Assembly (NCBI RefSeq): GCF_042932805.1
Contig: NZ_CP170633.1
Span: forward strand, 682,001-746,000
DNA: 64,000 nucleotides
From: Ascidiaceihabitans sp029251465
Lineage (GTDB): Bacteria > Pseudomonadota > Alphaproteobacteria > Rhodobacterales > Rhodobacteraceae
Direction: 5' to 3'
Every line of letters starts with the position of its first letter. Within the stretch, counting starts at the first letter, position 1. The position numbers were made by a program, and so were the translations under genes. This document shows, one piece after another, positions 33,404-42,461 of this stretch. Below the pieces are notes generated by a model. That model did no database searches, was not told the DNA's origin, and saw only the letters and a program-made list of their open reading frames with translations.

Positions 33404-35803
33404 ATGAGCAGTTATGACGAAATGGACGCCTTTGAAGGCGCATCCCTATCTTCGCGCGCGATGGCCGCGCGTCCGCAACCCTATCTCGAGGGATTGAATC
33501 CCGAGCAACGTGCCGCGGTTTTGCATGTCGATGGCCCGGTTTTGATGTTGGCGGGCGCTGGTACGGGCAAAACCCGCGCGTTGACCGCCCGCATCATCCA
33601 TTTGCTGAACACAGGGCATGCGCGCCCGAACGAAGTGTTGGCCGTGACCTTTACCAACAAAGCCGCGCGCGAAATGAAGAATCGCGTCGGCATCGAAGGC
33701 ATGCCGTGGTTGGGTACCTTTCACGCGATCTGTGTGAAGTTGCTGCGCCGTCATGCGGAATTGGTCGGGTTGAAAAGCAACTTTACCATTCTGGACACCG
33801 ACGATCAGGTGCGACTGCTGAAACAACTTGTCCGCGCCGCCGAGATTGACGACAAACGCTGGCCCGCGCGCCAGTTGGCGAACATTATCGATGGCTGGAA
33901 AAACCGTGCTTTGACGCCGGACAAAGTGCCGGCCGCGGATTCTGGGGCATACAATCACAAAGGTATTGAGCTGTATGCGCAGTATCAAACCCGCCTAAAA
34001 GAATTAAACGCGACAGATTTTGGCGATCTTTTGTTGCACATGGTGACGATTTTCCAGAACCATCCGGACGTGTTGCAGCAGTACCAGCGCTGGTTCAAAT
34101 TCATCCTTGTTGACGAATACCAAGATACCAACGTCGCCCAATATCTTTGGCTGCGATTGCTGGCGGCTGGGCACAAAAACATCTGCTGTGTCGGTGACGA
34201 TGACCAGTCGATCTACGGTTGGCGTGGGGCCGAAGTGGGCAACATCCTGAAGTTCGAAACCGATTTCCCTGGCTGTCATGTCGTCCGATTGGAACAGAAT
34301 TACCGCTCCACCCCGCATATTTTGGGCGCGGCATCTGGGGTGATCAAAGGCAATACGGGGCGCCTTGGCAAAGAGCTGTGGACCGAAGAAACGACAGGTG
34401 AAAAAGTTCGTCTGATCGGTCACTGGGACGGCGAAGAAGAAGCACGCTGGATTGGCGACGAGATTGAATCGTCTCAAAGTGGTACACGAGGAATGGCCCC
34501 CAAGTCATTGGATGAAATGGCGATTTTGGTGCGTGCCTCGCATCAGATGCGCGCGTTCGAGGACCGGTTTTTGACCATCGGGTTGCCGTACCGCGTTATC
34601 GGCGGCCCCCGGTTTTACGAGCGGATGGAGATCCGCGATGCCATGGCCTATTTTCGCGTTGTGATCAGCCCCGACAACGATTTGTCGTTTGAGCGGATCA
34701 TGAATACGCCCAAACGCGGGCTGGGCGATAAGGCACAACAGACGATCCAAATGACCGCGCGCAGCAACGGTGTGACCTTGGTCGAAGGTGCGCGTTTGGC
34801 CGTCGAGCAAGGCTTGATCAAAGGCAAAGGTGCCAAGGAGCTGAGCAAGCTCGTGGACGGTCTTGCGCGGTGGTCAAAAATGACGCGTGGACCCGTCGTT
34901 GCGCGGACTATCGGCGACGATGACGTCATTGATGACGGTGCGCCCGAGCGGGTTGAGTACGGCGAGCCCGAACTGAACCACTTTGAATTGGCGCAAATAA
35001 TTCTGGATGAAAGCGGCTATACGGCGCATTGGCAAAACGACAAAAACCCAGATTCCCCTGGGCGATTGGAGAACCTCAAAGAGCTGGTCAAAGCGCTGGA
35101 ACAGTTCGAAAATCTGCAAGGGTTTCTTGAGCACGTCAGCCTGATTATGGACAACGAAAGCGACGATGGCGGCGCGAAAGTGTCGATCATGACGTTGCAC
35201 GCAGCCAAAGGTTTGGAATTCCCGCAGGTGTTTTTACCTGGGTGGGAAGACGGGCTTTTCCCGTCGCAACGATCTATGGACGAAAGCGGAATCAAAGGCT
35301 TAGAAGAAGAACGTCGATTGGCTTATGTTGGCATCACGCGGGCAGAAGAGGTGTGCACGATCAGCTTTGCCGCCAACCGCCGCGTCTTTGGTCAATGGCA
35401 ATCCTCCTTGCCATCCCGCTTTATTGACGAACTGCCAGAAGACCATGTGGACGTGCTAACGCCGCCCGGTTTGTACGGCGGCGGCTACGGTGCCGCGGCC
35501 CCGAAATCGTCGCTGCACGAGGCGGCAGGAGAGGCAAATGTCTACAATTCCCCGGGCTGGAAGCGTCTGCAATCGCGCGCCCAAGAACGCCCCGTCAGCC
35601 AACCCAAGGAGAACCGAAATACGGTGATTGATCTGCAAGCGGTCAGCAGTTTTACGATGGGCGAACGGGTGTTTCATCAGAAATTTGGCTACGGTGTTGT
35701 CACTGGAATTGAAGGCGATAAGCTGGAAATTGCGTTCGAAAAAGCTGGAACCAAGAACGTCGTATCGCGTTTTATTTCTGGGTGCGATGACATCCCGTTT
35801 TAG
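33404..35803 (+). CDS. uvrD: UvrD/PcrA-type ATP-dependent DNA helicase
   Basis: An SF1A helicase of about 799 residues, acting in nucleotide excision and mismatch repair. Motifs: Q-motif LNPEQRAAV, Walker A AGAGTGKT, LAVTFTNKAAREMKNR, Walker B VDEYQDTN, GDDDQSIYGWRGA, LEQNYRS, VSIMTLHAAKGLEF and LAYVGITRAEE. The C-terminal region ends with a Tudor-like piece (GERVFHQKFGYGVVTGIEGDKLEIAFEKAGTK). ATG 33404 is preferred, and ATG 33392 four codons earlier is possible. Confidence 0.95.
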   Translation: MSSYDEMDAFEGASLSSRAMAARPQPYLEGLNPEQRAAVLHVDGPVLMLAGAGTGKTRALTARIIHLLNTGHARPNEVLAVTFTNKAAREMKNRVGIEGMPWLGTFHAICVKLLRRHAELVGLKSNFTILDTDDQVRLLKQLVRAAEIDDKRWPARQLANIIDGWKNRALTPDKVPAADSGAYNHKGIELYAQYQTRLKELNATDFGDLLLHMVTIFQNHPDVLQQYQRWFKFILVDEYQDTNVAQYLWLRLLAAGHKNICCVGDDDQSIYGWRGAEVGNILKFETDFPGCHVVRLEQNYRSTPHILGAASGVIKGNTGRLGKELWTEETTGEKVRLIGHWDGEEEARWIGDEIESSQSGTRGMAPKSLDEMAILVRASHQMRAFEDRFLTIGLPYRVIGGPRFYERMEIRDAMAYFRVVISPDNDLSFERIMNTPKRGLGDKAQQTIQMTARSNGVTLVEGARLAVEQGLIKGKGAKELSKLVDGLARWSKMTRGPVVARTIGDDDVIDDGAPERVEYGEPELNHFELAQIILDESGYTAHWQNDKNPDSPGRLENLKELVKALEQFENLQGFLEHVSLIMDNESDDGGAKVSIMTLHAAKGLEFPQVFLPGWEDGLFPSQRSMDESGIKGLEEERRLAYVGITRAEEVCTISFAANRRVFGQWQSSLPSRFIDELPEDHVDVLTPPGLYGGGYGAAAPKSSLHEAAGEANVYNSPGWKRLQSRAQERPVSQPKENRNTVIDLQAVSSFTMGERVFHQKFGYGVVTGIEGDKLEIAFEKAGTKNVVSRFISGCDDIPF

Positions 35804-35807
35804 CCCG

Positions 35808-36467
35808 TTATCCTAAGGGACAGCGCAAGATTTCCTGAAACATGCCGTCTTCGCGCTCGCCGCTTAGGGTCAATGATTTGATTGAAAACGGGGCGGGCAA
35901 GCAGGGTGCGAAATGATCGTTTGCTTGCGTTATAACGGTGTCGAGTTGATCGCGTTTTAATGGGCCTGTGAGGGTCATGTGAAATCGAAAGTCTTTGAAA
36001 ACATAAGGATATCCCCATTTTAACAGATTTGCATCTTGATCCGCAGTCAGGCGGGCTTGGCGGCGACGGACGAGGTCTTGGTCCGTTGGCGGTGCGCGAA
36101 AACTGTCCAAATCTGAAACTGCGCGCCCTGCGAGATTAGCAAGTTCCGAAACATCACCGGTGGGTACAAGTGCGATAAAGCCGCCGATCTGTGCAAGCGT
36201 CAGCCCTTGCAGCATGACCGGTCGGACATCAGCACAAAAGCGTTTGAATGCGTGTTTTAACCCGTCTGGTGTTTGGCCATCAATCAACCGAAATGGTGGT
36301 TTGATTGTGCCGTGAAATCCGTACTTTCGTGGCCGTTTTGTGATACTGTCATCAGGGGTCCCAACCGCAGATCCCGTCGCGATATCCCAGCCTAACCACG
36401 TCGCGCCGGCCTGTGCCAACGGCCCCGGGTCAGGTGTCAAATAGACCGCATAGCGGGTAAAAATCAT
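35808..36467 (-). CDS. DUF1045 2H-phosphoesterase-like protein
   Basis: The 219-residue protein has both HxT motifs of the 2H phosphoesterase superfamily: HGTIKPPF (about 54) and HMTLTGPL (about 164), plus FTRYAVYLTPDPGPLA at the start and LTLSGEREDGMF near the end. This matches the DUF1045 (TIGR03223) family, usually found in phosphonate-utilisation loci. Here it is the last gene of the OtnK/OtnC operon, with its ATG overlapping the otnC stop (ATGA). It may process a cyclic or linear phosphate by-product. Function is inferred. Confidence 0.8.
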   Translation of the reverse strand: MIFTRYAVYLTPDPGPLAQAGATWLGWDIATGSAVGTPDDSITKRPRKYGFHGTIKPPFRLIDGQTPDGLKHAFKRFCADVRPVMLQGLTLAQIGGFIALVPTGDVSELANLAGRAVSDLDSFRAPPTDQDLVRRRQARLTADQDANLLKWGYPYVFKDFRFHMTLTGPLKRDQLDTVITQANDHFAPCLPAPFSIKSLTLSGEREDGMFQEILRCPLG

Positions 36468-37111
36468 CCCCAATCCACATCAAACTGGGTGACCAGTTTT
36501 CCGACCTGATCTGGCGACAACATGCGCGGATCCATTCCTTTGGTAAGCAACGCCAGTTTCGCTGTTTCCTCAAGTTCTTCAATGGCATAGGCGGCGGCCC
36601 ACACGTCTTTCCCAGCGACAACGGGGCCGTGATTGGCCAAAACGACGGCACTCCGCTTGCCAGTAAGCCCGCGCACCGCATCGCCCATACCTGCATCACC
36701 CGGCATGAAAAACGGCAGCAATTTCACGCGGCCTAGTTTCATAATTGCGTAGGGGGTCACTGGCGGCAGCATGTTGTCTGCGTCCGTGTCCGGCAACATC
36801 GACAGCGCCACCGAATGGGTCGAATGCAAATGCACAACGGCGCCGGTCTGACTGCGGGTGTCATAAAACGCGGTGTGCAGCGGGATTTCTTTGGTCGGTT
36901 GGTCGCCTGACAGCAGGGTCAGGTTTTCGTCCAGATGACTAATGCGTGCGGGGTCCAAAAAACCCATCGAACTGCCGGTCGGCGTCATCAAAATTGTGCC
37001 ATCAGAAAGGCGCGCTGAGATGTTGCCTGACGACCCACCGGTCAGTCCGCGATCGAACATCGATTTGGCGATGCGGCAGATGTCTTCGCGCAGGCGGGCA
37101 CCTTCGGTCAT
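36464..37111 (-). CDS. otnC: 3-oxo-tetronate 4-phosphate decarboxylase-like class II aldolase
   Basis: The 215-residue protein is a class II aldolase/adducin family member: GLTGGSSGNISARL, TPTGSSMGFLDP, VVHLHSTHS (the zinc-binding His pair), and LANHGPVVAGKDVWAA with the third His. OtnC splits 3-oxo-tetronate 4-phosphate into dihydroxyacetone phosphate and CO2. Its start overlaps the otnK stop by four bases. With OtnK it forms the usual kinase-decarboxylase pair of threonate/erythronate pathways. Confidence 0.88.
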   Translation of the reverse strand: MTEGARLREDICRIAKSMFDRGLTGGSSGNISARLSDGTILMTPTGSSMGFLDPARISHLDENLTLLSGDQPTKEIPLHTAFYDTRSQTGAVVHLHSTHSVALSMLPDTDADNMLPPVTPYAIMKLGRVKLLPFFMPGDAGMGDAVRGLTGKRSAVVLANHGPVVAGKDVWAAAYAIEELEETAKLALLTKGMDPRMLSPDQVGKLVTQFDVDWG

Positions 37112-38331
37112 TGGGATTGTTCCATCTTGCCAAGGGCCTCTGCAAAGAAGTTCGTGTCGCCAAAGTTGCCGGATTTCAAAGCCAGCGCCATGTCGCCAAG
37201 CCGTACGACCGGAACGCCAGCCGCCAGTCGCGGCCCGATTTCGAGCACTTTTGCCCCAAGACCGGATACGACCGCGCCCGAGGTTTCGCCACCTGCAACG
37301 ACCATGCGTTTGATGCCGCGCTGCGCGAGCACAGCCGCCAGTTCTGCGAACATGTTTTCAATGGCTTTCGCGGCGGCATCCTGACCAAATGTGGTTTGTG
37401 CTGCCCGAACGACATCTGGATCAGCAGAAGAATAGACCAAGGGCGAGGTCGATTGTTCCATCACCCAATCGGCAATTTTTGTAACGTCTGCTTCGCCAAG
37501 GATTACGGTTTGGGCGGTGACCTCATAGCTGGGGGCTAGGGTCTGAAAGGCTGCGACTTGTGCGCGGGTGGCGCGACTGCATGATCCCGATAGCACAACG
37601 CCGCGCTGCGACACGCCGACCCAAGCGGGTGCGCTGGGGGCGATGCCAAAGTTGTAGGGCAGGCCAAGGGCAATGCCTGATCCGCCGCACAGCAACGCGG
37701 TGCCATTTGCGGCGGCACCGATGTCGAACAAGTCTGAATCCTGAATGGCATCGACGATCAAATGTCCTTTGGTTGCTGTCATCGCGGATTTGATCGCTTC
37801 GCCACCTTTGGCGACGGTTTGCGCGGAAATATGCCCGACGTCGCGCGTACTTTGTGCCGCCAAAACACGACGCAAATCCGGGTCTGTCATTGGGGTTAGG
37901 GGGTGATCTTGCATCCCGCTTTGGCTCAGCAAAACGTCGTTCACGAACAGATGCCCTTGGTAAACCGAGCGCCCGTTTTCGGGGAACGCAGGGCACACCA
38001 ACGTGGTCGCAACGCCCATGCGGTCGGCCAGCGCGTCAAGCACCTGACCGATGTTGCCTTTGGCCGTGCTGTCGAAGGTCGAGCAGACCTTAAAGATGAT
38101 CTGGCTTGCCCCTTGCGCCAACAGCCAGTCGCAGGCCGCAAGCGACGCGGCGATTGCATCGGCCAAAGGCGCTGTGCGGCTTTTGAGCGCGATAACGCCA
38201 GCATCCAACGCGCTGTCAGCCGCAGCATCTGGCACGCCAATGAACTGGGACACCCGCATGCCGGCCTCGGCCAAGGTTAGGGCAATGTCGCTCGCGCCGG
38301 TGAAATCATCTGCGATGACGCCAATTTTCAT
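37108..38331 (-). CDS. otnK: 3-oxo-tetronate kinase-like (DUF1537 family)
   Basis: The 407-residue kinase begins MKIGVIADDFTGASDIALTL, the standard DUF1537 start with the DDxTGA motif, and shows FKVCSTFDSTAKGNIG and, in the nucleotide-binding C-terminal half, VVAGGETSGAVV. A long in-frame upstream extension is not part of the gene. The ATG overlaps the stop of the MBL gene (ATGA). It phosphorylates a 3-oxo-tetronate-type sugar acid; the related 3-oxo-isoapionate kinase OiaK belongs to the same family, so the substrate is not certain. Confidence 0.88.
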   Translation of the reverse strand: MKIGVIADDFTGASDIALTLAEAGMRVSQFIGVPDAAADSALDAGVIALKSRTAPLADAIAASLAACDWLLAQGASQIIFKVCSTFDSTAKGNIGQVLDALADRMGVATTLVCPAFPENGRSVYQGHLFVNDVLLSQSGMQDHPLTPMTDPDLRRVLAAQSTRDVGHISAQTVAKGGEAIKSAMTATKGHLIVDAIQDSDLFDIGAAANGTALLCGGSGIALGLPYNFGIAPSAPAWVGVSQRGVVLSGSCSRATRAQVAAFQTLAPSYEVTAQTVILGEADVTKIADWVMEQSTSPLVYSSADPDVVRAAQTTFGQDAAAKAIENMFAELAAVLAQRGIKRMVVAGGETSGAVVSGLGAKVLEIGPRLAAGVPVVRLGDMALALKSGNFGDTNFFAEALGKMEQSQ

Positions 38332-39134
38332 GTGTCGAAATCCTTGATCGGCCCCAGATCGAGCCGGTGAATGTGAGGGGCAACACCTGCAGCAAAGCGG
38401 TCGCGCACCAGCGGATCGTGCCCGGGAATAATCAGGTTCGGCGCACTGGCCAGTGTCATCAACCGCTCGAACCCGTCCAGCATGTTTTGCAGATCGACCA
38501 CGATGGGGAACGGTTTGCGCTGGTACAGGTTTTCGTAGAAATGCGCGGCATCCGAGGCCAGCACCATCCAACCGCTTTGGGTTTTGACGCGCACGGCCTG
38601 CAAGCCGCGCGAATGCCCGCCAATACAATGCACGGTGACGCCATCGGCAATTTGTGCGTCGCCGTCATAAAACCGGACTTTGCCAGAATACAGCCGCTTG
38701 ATCGCCTCGCAAATATGGTCGGCAGTGTAGGGCATGCGCAGTGTGTCGTGGCACATGCAGGGGCCTGTGGCAAAGGCCATCTCGGCCTCTTGCAGGTGCA
38801 AAGTGGCGTTGGGAAACAAGTGCAACCCACCGGCGTGATCGTAGTGCAGGTGGGTTACGATCACTTGGGTGATGTCGTGTGGCGTGATGCCCAGCGGCGC
38901 AAGCGCTGCAACCGGATCAAGGCGGATAGGGCGGTCGCGCGTGCTGGCTTCGGCGGTGTCATAGCCGGTATCGACAAGGATGTTTTGATCACCACGGCGC
39001 AGCAGCCACATGAAATAATCCATGGCGTGTGGGGCATCGTGATTGTCATCAAAGATAAAGCTGTCCGCACGGGTGCGCGCATTGCGATCCGCATATTTGA
39101 CCGCGTGAATTTCCCAATCATCCGAGGCGTTCAC
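38328..39134 (-). CDS. MBL-fold metallohydrolase (lactonase-like)
   Basis: The 268-residue protein has the zinc-site motif HLHYDH (residues about 94-99), the third His in GGHSRGLQ and the later Asp/His in LASDAAHFYENLY, with GHDPLVR near the C terminus. This is the N-acyl-homoserine lactonase-like/metallo-beta-lactamase fold. In a sugar-acid operon the plausible role is hydrolysis of an aldonolactone, not of a signal molecule. Both neighbours are coupled by ATGA overlaps. Inference. Confidence 0.8.
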   Translation of the reverse strand: MNASDDWEIHAVKYADRNARTRADSFIFDDNHDAPHAMDYFMWLLRRGDQNILVDTGYDTAEASTRDRPIRLDPVAALAPLGITPHDITQVIVTHLHYDHAGGLHLFPNATLHLQEAEMAFATGPCMCHDTLRMPYTADHICEAIKRLYSGKVRFYDGDAQIADGVTVHCIGGHSRGLQAVRVKTQSGWMVLASDAAHFYENLYQRKPFPIVVDLQNMLDGFERLMTLASAPNLIIPGHDPLVRDRFAAGVAPHIHRLDLGPIKDFDT

Positions 39135-39418
39135 TGGCGCACGCCAGCAAATGTGCGCACATCACGCCCGATCACCATATTTTTGACGGCACCGTCAAAT
39201 GCCAGAAAATGCGGTGTTTTCAGGTGCGCGGCAAAGGCGGCGGCGTCTTCATAAAGCTCGTACAAGAACACTTCGTTCGGGCGGTCAGGGTCAGTGCACG
39301 TGTCAAAATACGAGCACCCGGATTCGGTCAGCGACGCATCTGCATTGGCGTGCATAAGCGGCAAAAAAACGTCCCATTGCGCAGGATCAATGGTCAGGGT
39401 GACAACAACGGCAAACAT
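39131..39418 (-). CDS. ABM-domain protein (putative quinol monooxygenase-like)
   Basis: The 95-residue protein starts at ATG 39418; an in-frame upstream start is less likely. It has the dimeric alpha/beta-barrel pattern of the antibiotic-biosynthesis monooxygenase family: FAVVVTLTIDPAQWDVF, TESGCSYFDT and FLYELYEDAAAFAAHLKTPHF. Such small enzymes are often called quinol monooxygenases (YgiN-like). Its stop overlaps the MBL start by four bases. It is the first gene of the five-gene operon, so it may act on a sugar-acid intermediate rather than a quinol. Confidence 0.75.
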   Translation of the reverse strand: MFAVVVTLTIDPAQWDVFLPLMHANADASLTESGCSYFDTCTDPDRPNEVFLYELYEDAAAFAAHLKTPHFLAFDGAVKNMVIGRDVRTFAGVRQ

Positions 39419-39585
39419 CAGCGGTCTCTCATTTTTGGCGCAGTGCGCAGGGAAATTGGCAAGCGGCATTCAGGTTCTTTATGACGGCGCGGGAAGATTT
39501 TGCAAAGTTTTGCGCGCCTGCAGCATGGTTTTTCTTGCAACGATTTGGTGTCATGCTCAAACCACTCGGAAAGTTGTGGGGGGAT

Positions 39586-39622
39586 CGGTTCGCCATTAAT
39601 GTATTCGATAATGTATGCATTG
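39586..39622. promoter_or_regulatory. Possible operator in the divergent sugar-acid promoter
   Basis: The gap holds AATGTAT twice about 12 bases apart, the second copy extending to the near-palindrome ATGTATGCAT. A GntR-type regulator gene lies in the adjacent operon, and such ATGTAT-type half-sites are usual for the FadR subfamily. The assignment is weak. Confidence 0.3.
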
Positions 39623-39684
39623 ACAACAATTAGGATATGACGCCATAAACAAGCAGCTTAAATTGGCGATTTACAGGGGCCCAT

Positions 39685-40776
39685 ATGAAACAGAATTTTG
39701 ATATTGCCGTTTTCGAAGGTGATGGCATCGGGCCAGAAATTACAGCACCGACTGTCGATATTTTGATGGCCATGGCGCACGGTAACCCTGCATATTCCTT
39801 GTCGTTCAAAACGGCCGCTGCAGGGGCGGCGCATTATGCGCAAACCGGTGAATCCCTGCCTGATACGTCCATGGCAATTGCCCGCGCGTCTGACGCAATT
39901 TTGCTGTCTGCGATGGGGCTGCCGAATGTGCGGTACAAAGACGGCACCGAAATTTCGCCGCAAATCGATCTGCGCAAAGCGCTGGTGTTGTTTGCTGGCG
40001 TGCGTCCTGTGACAATCAAAGCAGGGCAGCCAACCCCGTTGAATTTGCCTGCGGGCAAGGACGTTGATTTTGTGTTGATCCGCGAAAGCACCGAAGGGTT
40101 ATTTTACACTCAAGGGCGCGGTGAAGTGACCAAAGACGAAGCCCGCGAAACGCTGCTGATCACCCGAGACATTTCGGAAAAGCTGTTCAAGTTCGCCTTT
40201 GATCTGGCCAAAACCCGCAAGGATGCTGGCCGTGGCCCCGGCAAAGTCACCTGCGTGGACAAGGCCAACGTGTTCCGCGCATTTGCCTTTTTCCGCGAAA
40301 TGTTCGATGCCGAAGCCGCCAAGCACCCCGACCTGATCGCCGATCACGCCTACGTCGATGCGACCGCTCTTTGGATGGTGCAAAAGCCGTGGGACTTTGA
40401 CGTCATGGTCACCGAAAACATGTTTGGCGATATTTTGTCTGACCTTGGGGCGGGCTTGATGGGCGGGCTTGGGCTGGCCCCGTCTGCTGACATCGGGCTG
40501 CACAACGCGGTGTTTCAGCCGTGCCACGGATCGGCACCGGACATCGCAGGCCAAGGGGCGGCGAACCCCATGGCAATGATTTTATCTGCGGCGATGATGT
40601 TGGATTGGTTGGGCCTGCGCCACGACAATCCGGCGATGGTCGCAGACGGTGTTCGCCTGCGCGAAGCGGTTGAGCAGGTTGTCTCCGAAGGCACCGTGTT
40701 GACCCGTGATTTGGGCGGCATTGCCAGCACCTTTGATGCCGCAACTGCGGTCAAGCGGGCGCTATCGCTCGCATGA
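39685..40776 (+). CDS. Isocitrate/isopropylmalate dehydrogenase family enzyme (tartrate dehydrogenase-like)
   Basis: The 363-residue protein is a beta-decarboxylating dehydrogenase: FEGDGIGPEI, the RESTEGLFY motif with the substrate-contacting region, VTENMFGDILSDLGAGL with the metal-binding Asp pair, and QPCHGSAPDIAGQGAANPMAM. It oxidatively decarboxylates a 3-hydroxy-dicarboxylic acid with NAD(P). The context (sugar-acid operon) favours a tartrate-like or related substrate over isopropylmalate. It starts the divergent three-gene operon, and its stop overlaps the start of the Gfo/Idh gene. Confidence 0.85.
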   Translation: MKQNFDIAVFEGDGIGPEITAPTVDILMAMAHGNPAYSLSFKTAAAGAAHYAQTGESLPDTSMAIARASDAILLSAMGLPNVRYKDGTEISPQIDLRKALVLFAGVRPVTIKAGQPTPLNLPAGKDVDFVLIRESTEGLFYTQGRGEVTKDEARETLLITRDISEKLFKFAFDLAKTRKDAGRGPGKVTCVDKANVFRAFAFFREMFDAEAAKHPDLIADHAYVDATALWMVQKPWDFDVMVTENMFGDILSDLGAGLMGGLGLAPSADIGLHNAVFQPCHGSAPDIAGQGAANPMAMILSAAMMLDWLGLRHDNPAMVADGVRLREAVEQVVSEGTVLTRDLGGIASTFDAATAVKRALSLA

Positions 40777-41786
40777 TCAATGTGGCCTGCATAGGGGCGG
40801 GGTATTTCGCGCAATTCCACTACGACAGTTGGGCGCGCATGGACGATGTGACGCTGGTGGGCGCATGCGATCTGGACGTCGCGCGCGCCCAAGCCACGGG
40901 CCTGCCAGCCTTTGATGAGCTGCGCGCGATGCTGGACCAGGTGCAACCTGACATTCTGGACATCATTTTACCGCCACACGCCCACGCCGAGGCGATCAGA
41001 ACGGCCCTCGCGGCGGGCATCAAAACGCTGATTTGCCAAAAACCGTTCTGTGCATCCCTAGCGCAAGCCCGCCAGATCACAGACGAGGCACAGGCCAACG
41101 GCGTGCGCATTATCGTGCACGAAAATTTCCGGTTCCAACCGTGGTATCGCTGTATCAAACAAGCACTGGACGATGATCTGCTCGGCGACGTGTTGCAGAT
41201 GACATTCCGACTGCGCCCAGGGGACGGGCAGGGGCCAAATGCCTATCTGGATCGCCAGCCCTATTTCCAACAAATGCCAAAGTTTTTGATCCACGAAACG
41301 GCGGTGCATTGGGTTGATACGTTCCGGTTTTTGCTCGGGAACCCGGTTTCTGTCTACGCAGATCTGCGCCAAATCAACCCTGCGATTGCAGGCGAAGACG
41401 CAGGGTTTTTCATCTTTGAGCATGCGAACGGCGTGCGAGCATTTTTCGACGGCAATCGCCACCTTGATCACGCCGCAGACAATCACCGGCGCACCATGGG
41501 CGAAGCGCTGGTCGAGGGCACCAAAGGCACGCTGACTTTGGCCGGTGATGGGTCGGTTCACTTGCGTAAATTCGGCGGAATTTCTCAAACAGAATTGCTG
41601 GCACCGGACATATTTGATGGATTTGGCGGCGATTGTGTTCACGGGTTGCAAAGTCACGTGATTTCAGCCTTTTTGGGCCACAGACCTTTTGAGAACCTCG
41701 CGAATGACTATCTGAAGGTCATCGAGATAGAAGAAGCGATCTATGCCTCGGCGTTGCACGGAAAAAAGGTGACGCTGGAGGAGTAA
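40773..41786 (+). CDS. Gfo/Idh/MocA-family oxidoreductase
   Basis: The 337-residue NAD(P)-dependent sugar oxidoreductase starts with the Rossmann signature VACIGAGYFAQFHYDSW, then ICQKPFCASLAQAR and the family's EKP-like Lys in CQKP, and HETAVHWVDTFRFLLG near 185. It probably oxidises or epimerises the C4/C5 sugar acid fed to OtnK. In apionate pathways the oxidoisomerase ApnO belongs to this family, so a pathway of that type is possible. Start is coupled to the preceding stop (ATGA). Confidence 0.85.
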   Translation: MINVACIGAGYFAQFHYDSWARMDDVTLVGACDLDVARAQATGLPAFDELRAMLDQVQPDILDIILPPHAHAEAIRTALAAGIKTLICQKPFCASLAQARQITDEAQANGVRIIVHENFRFQPWYRCIKQALDDDLLGDVLQMTFRLRPGDGQGPNAYLDRQPYFQQMPKFLIHETAVHWVDTFRFLLGNPVSVYADLRQINPAIAGEDAGFFIFEHANGVRAFFDGNRHLDHAADNHRRTMGEALVEGTKGTLTLAGDGSVHLRKFGGISQTELLAPDIFDGFGGDCVHGLQSHVISAFLGHRPFENLANDYLKVIEIEEAIYASALHGKKVTLEE

Positions 41787-41801
41787 TTTAGGAGGGCATA
41801 C

Positions 41802-42461
41802 ATGCCTTTATCCAGCTCCCAGCGTGCAATTCACGAGTTGCGCCAACTGATCTTTTCCGGCGAATTGGCGGCCGGTTCTGACCATTTGGAAAGCGAGCTG
41901 GCGGATCGTTTGCAAATGTCGCGAACGCCGGTGCGCGAGGCGGCGTTGACGCTCGAAACCCAAGGGTTACTGACCCTGCGACCGCGCAAAGGTGTGCGTA
42001 TTTTGCCTGTTTCAGCCGATGACATGCGCGAAATTTACGATGTTCTGACCGAACTCGAAGGGCTTGCCGCAGAACGTGCCGCTGAGGCGGGGTATAGCGA
42101 CGCCGCGCTTGCGGATTTGGGTCAATCTATCGCTGATATGGACCGCGCGATTGACGATCAAGAACTGGATGCATGGGCGCAGGCCGATGAACGGTTTCAC
42201 ACTGAATTGGTGCGCTTGGGGCAAAATTCACGCCTGACCAGCATCGTCGCAATGATGAGCGATCAGGTGCGTCGTGCGCGCGCGATGACCTTGTTTATTC
42301 GTCCTCTGCCGACTAAATCAAACGACGATCACCGCGGCGTTTTTGATGCCATAAAACGCGGCGATGTGACCGAAGCGGGGCGCATTCACCGCGCCCACCG
42401 TGCGCAGGCCAAGCGGATCATCGTAGATCTGCTTGAAAAACATCGCCTGCATTTGCTTTAG
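41802..42461 (+). CDS. GntR-family regulator with FCD domain
   Basis: The 219-residue protein has a winged HTH (about 1-70; SRTPVREAALTLETQGLL) and an FCD ligand domain (about 80-215; YDVLTELEGLAAERAAE, DERFHTELVRLGQN, HRGVFDAIKRGD). It follows a strong AGGAGGG ribosome site 15 bases after the Gfo/Idh gene, so it is the last gene of that operon. It is the natural candidate for control of the divergent sugar-acid promoters. Its stop overlaps the stop of the AraC gene. Confidence 0.88.
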   Translation: MPLSSSQRAIHELRQLIFSGELAAGSDHLESELADRLQMSRTPVREAALTLETQGLLTLRPRKGVRILPVSADDMREIYDVLTELEGLAAERAAEAGYSDAALADLGQSIADMDRAIDDQELDAWAQADERFHTELVRLGQNSRLTSIVAMMSDQVRRARAMTLFIRPLPTKSNDDHRGVFDAIKRGDVTEAGRIHRAHRAQAKRIIVDLLEKHRLHLL

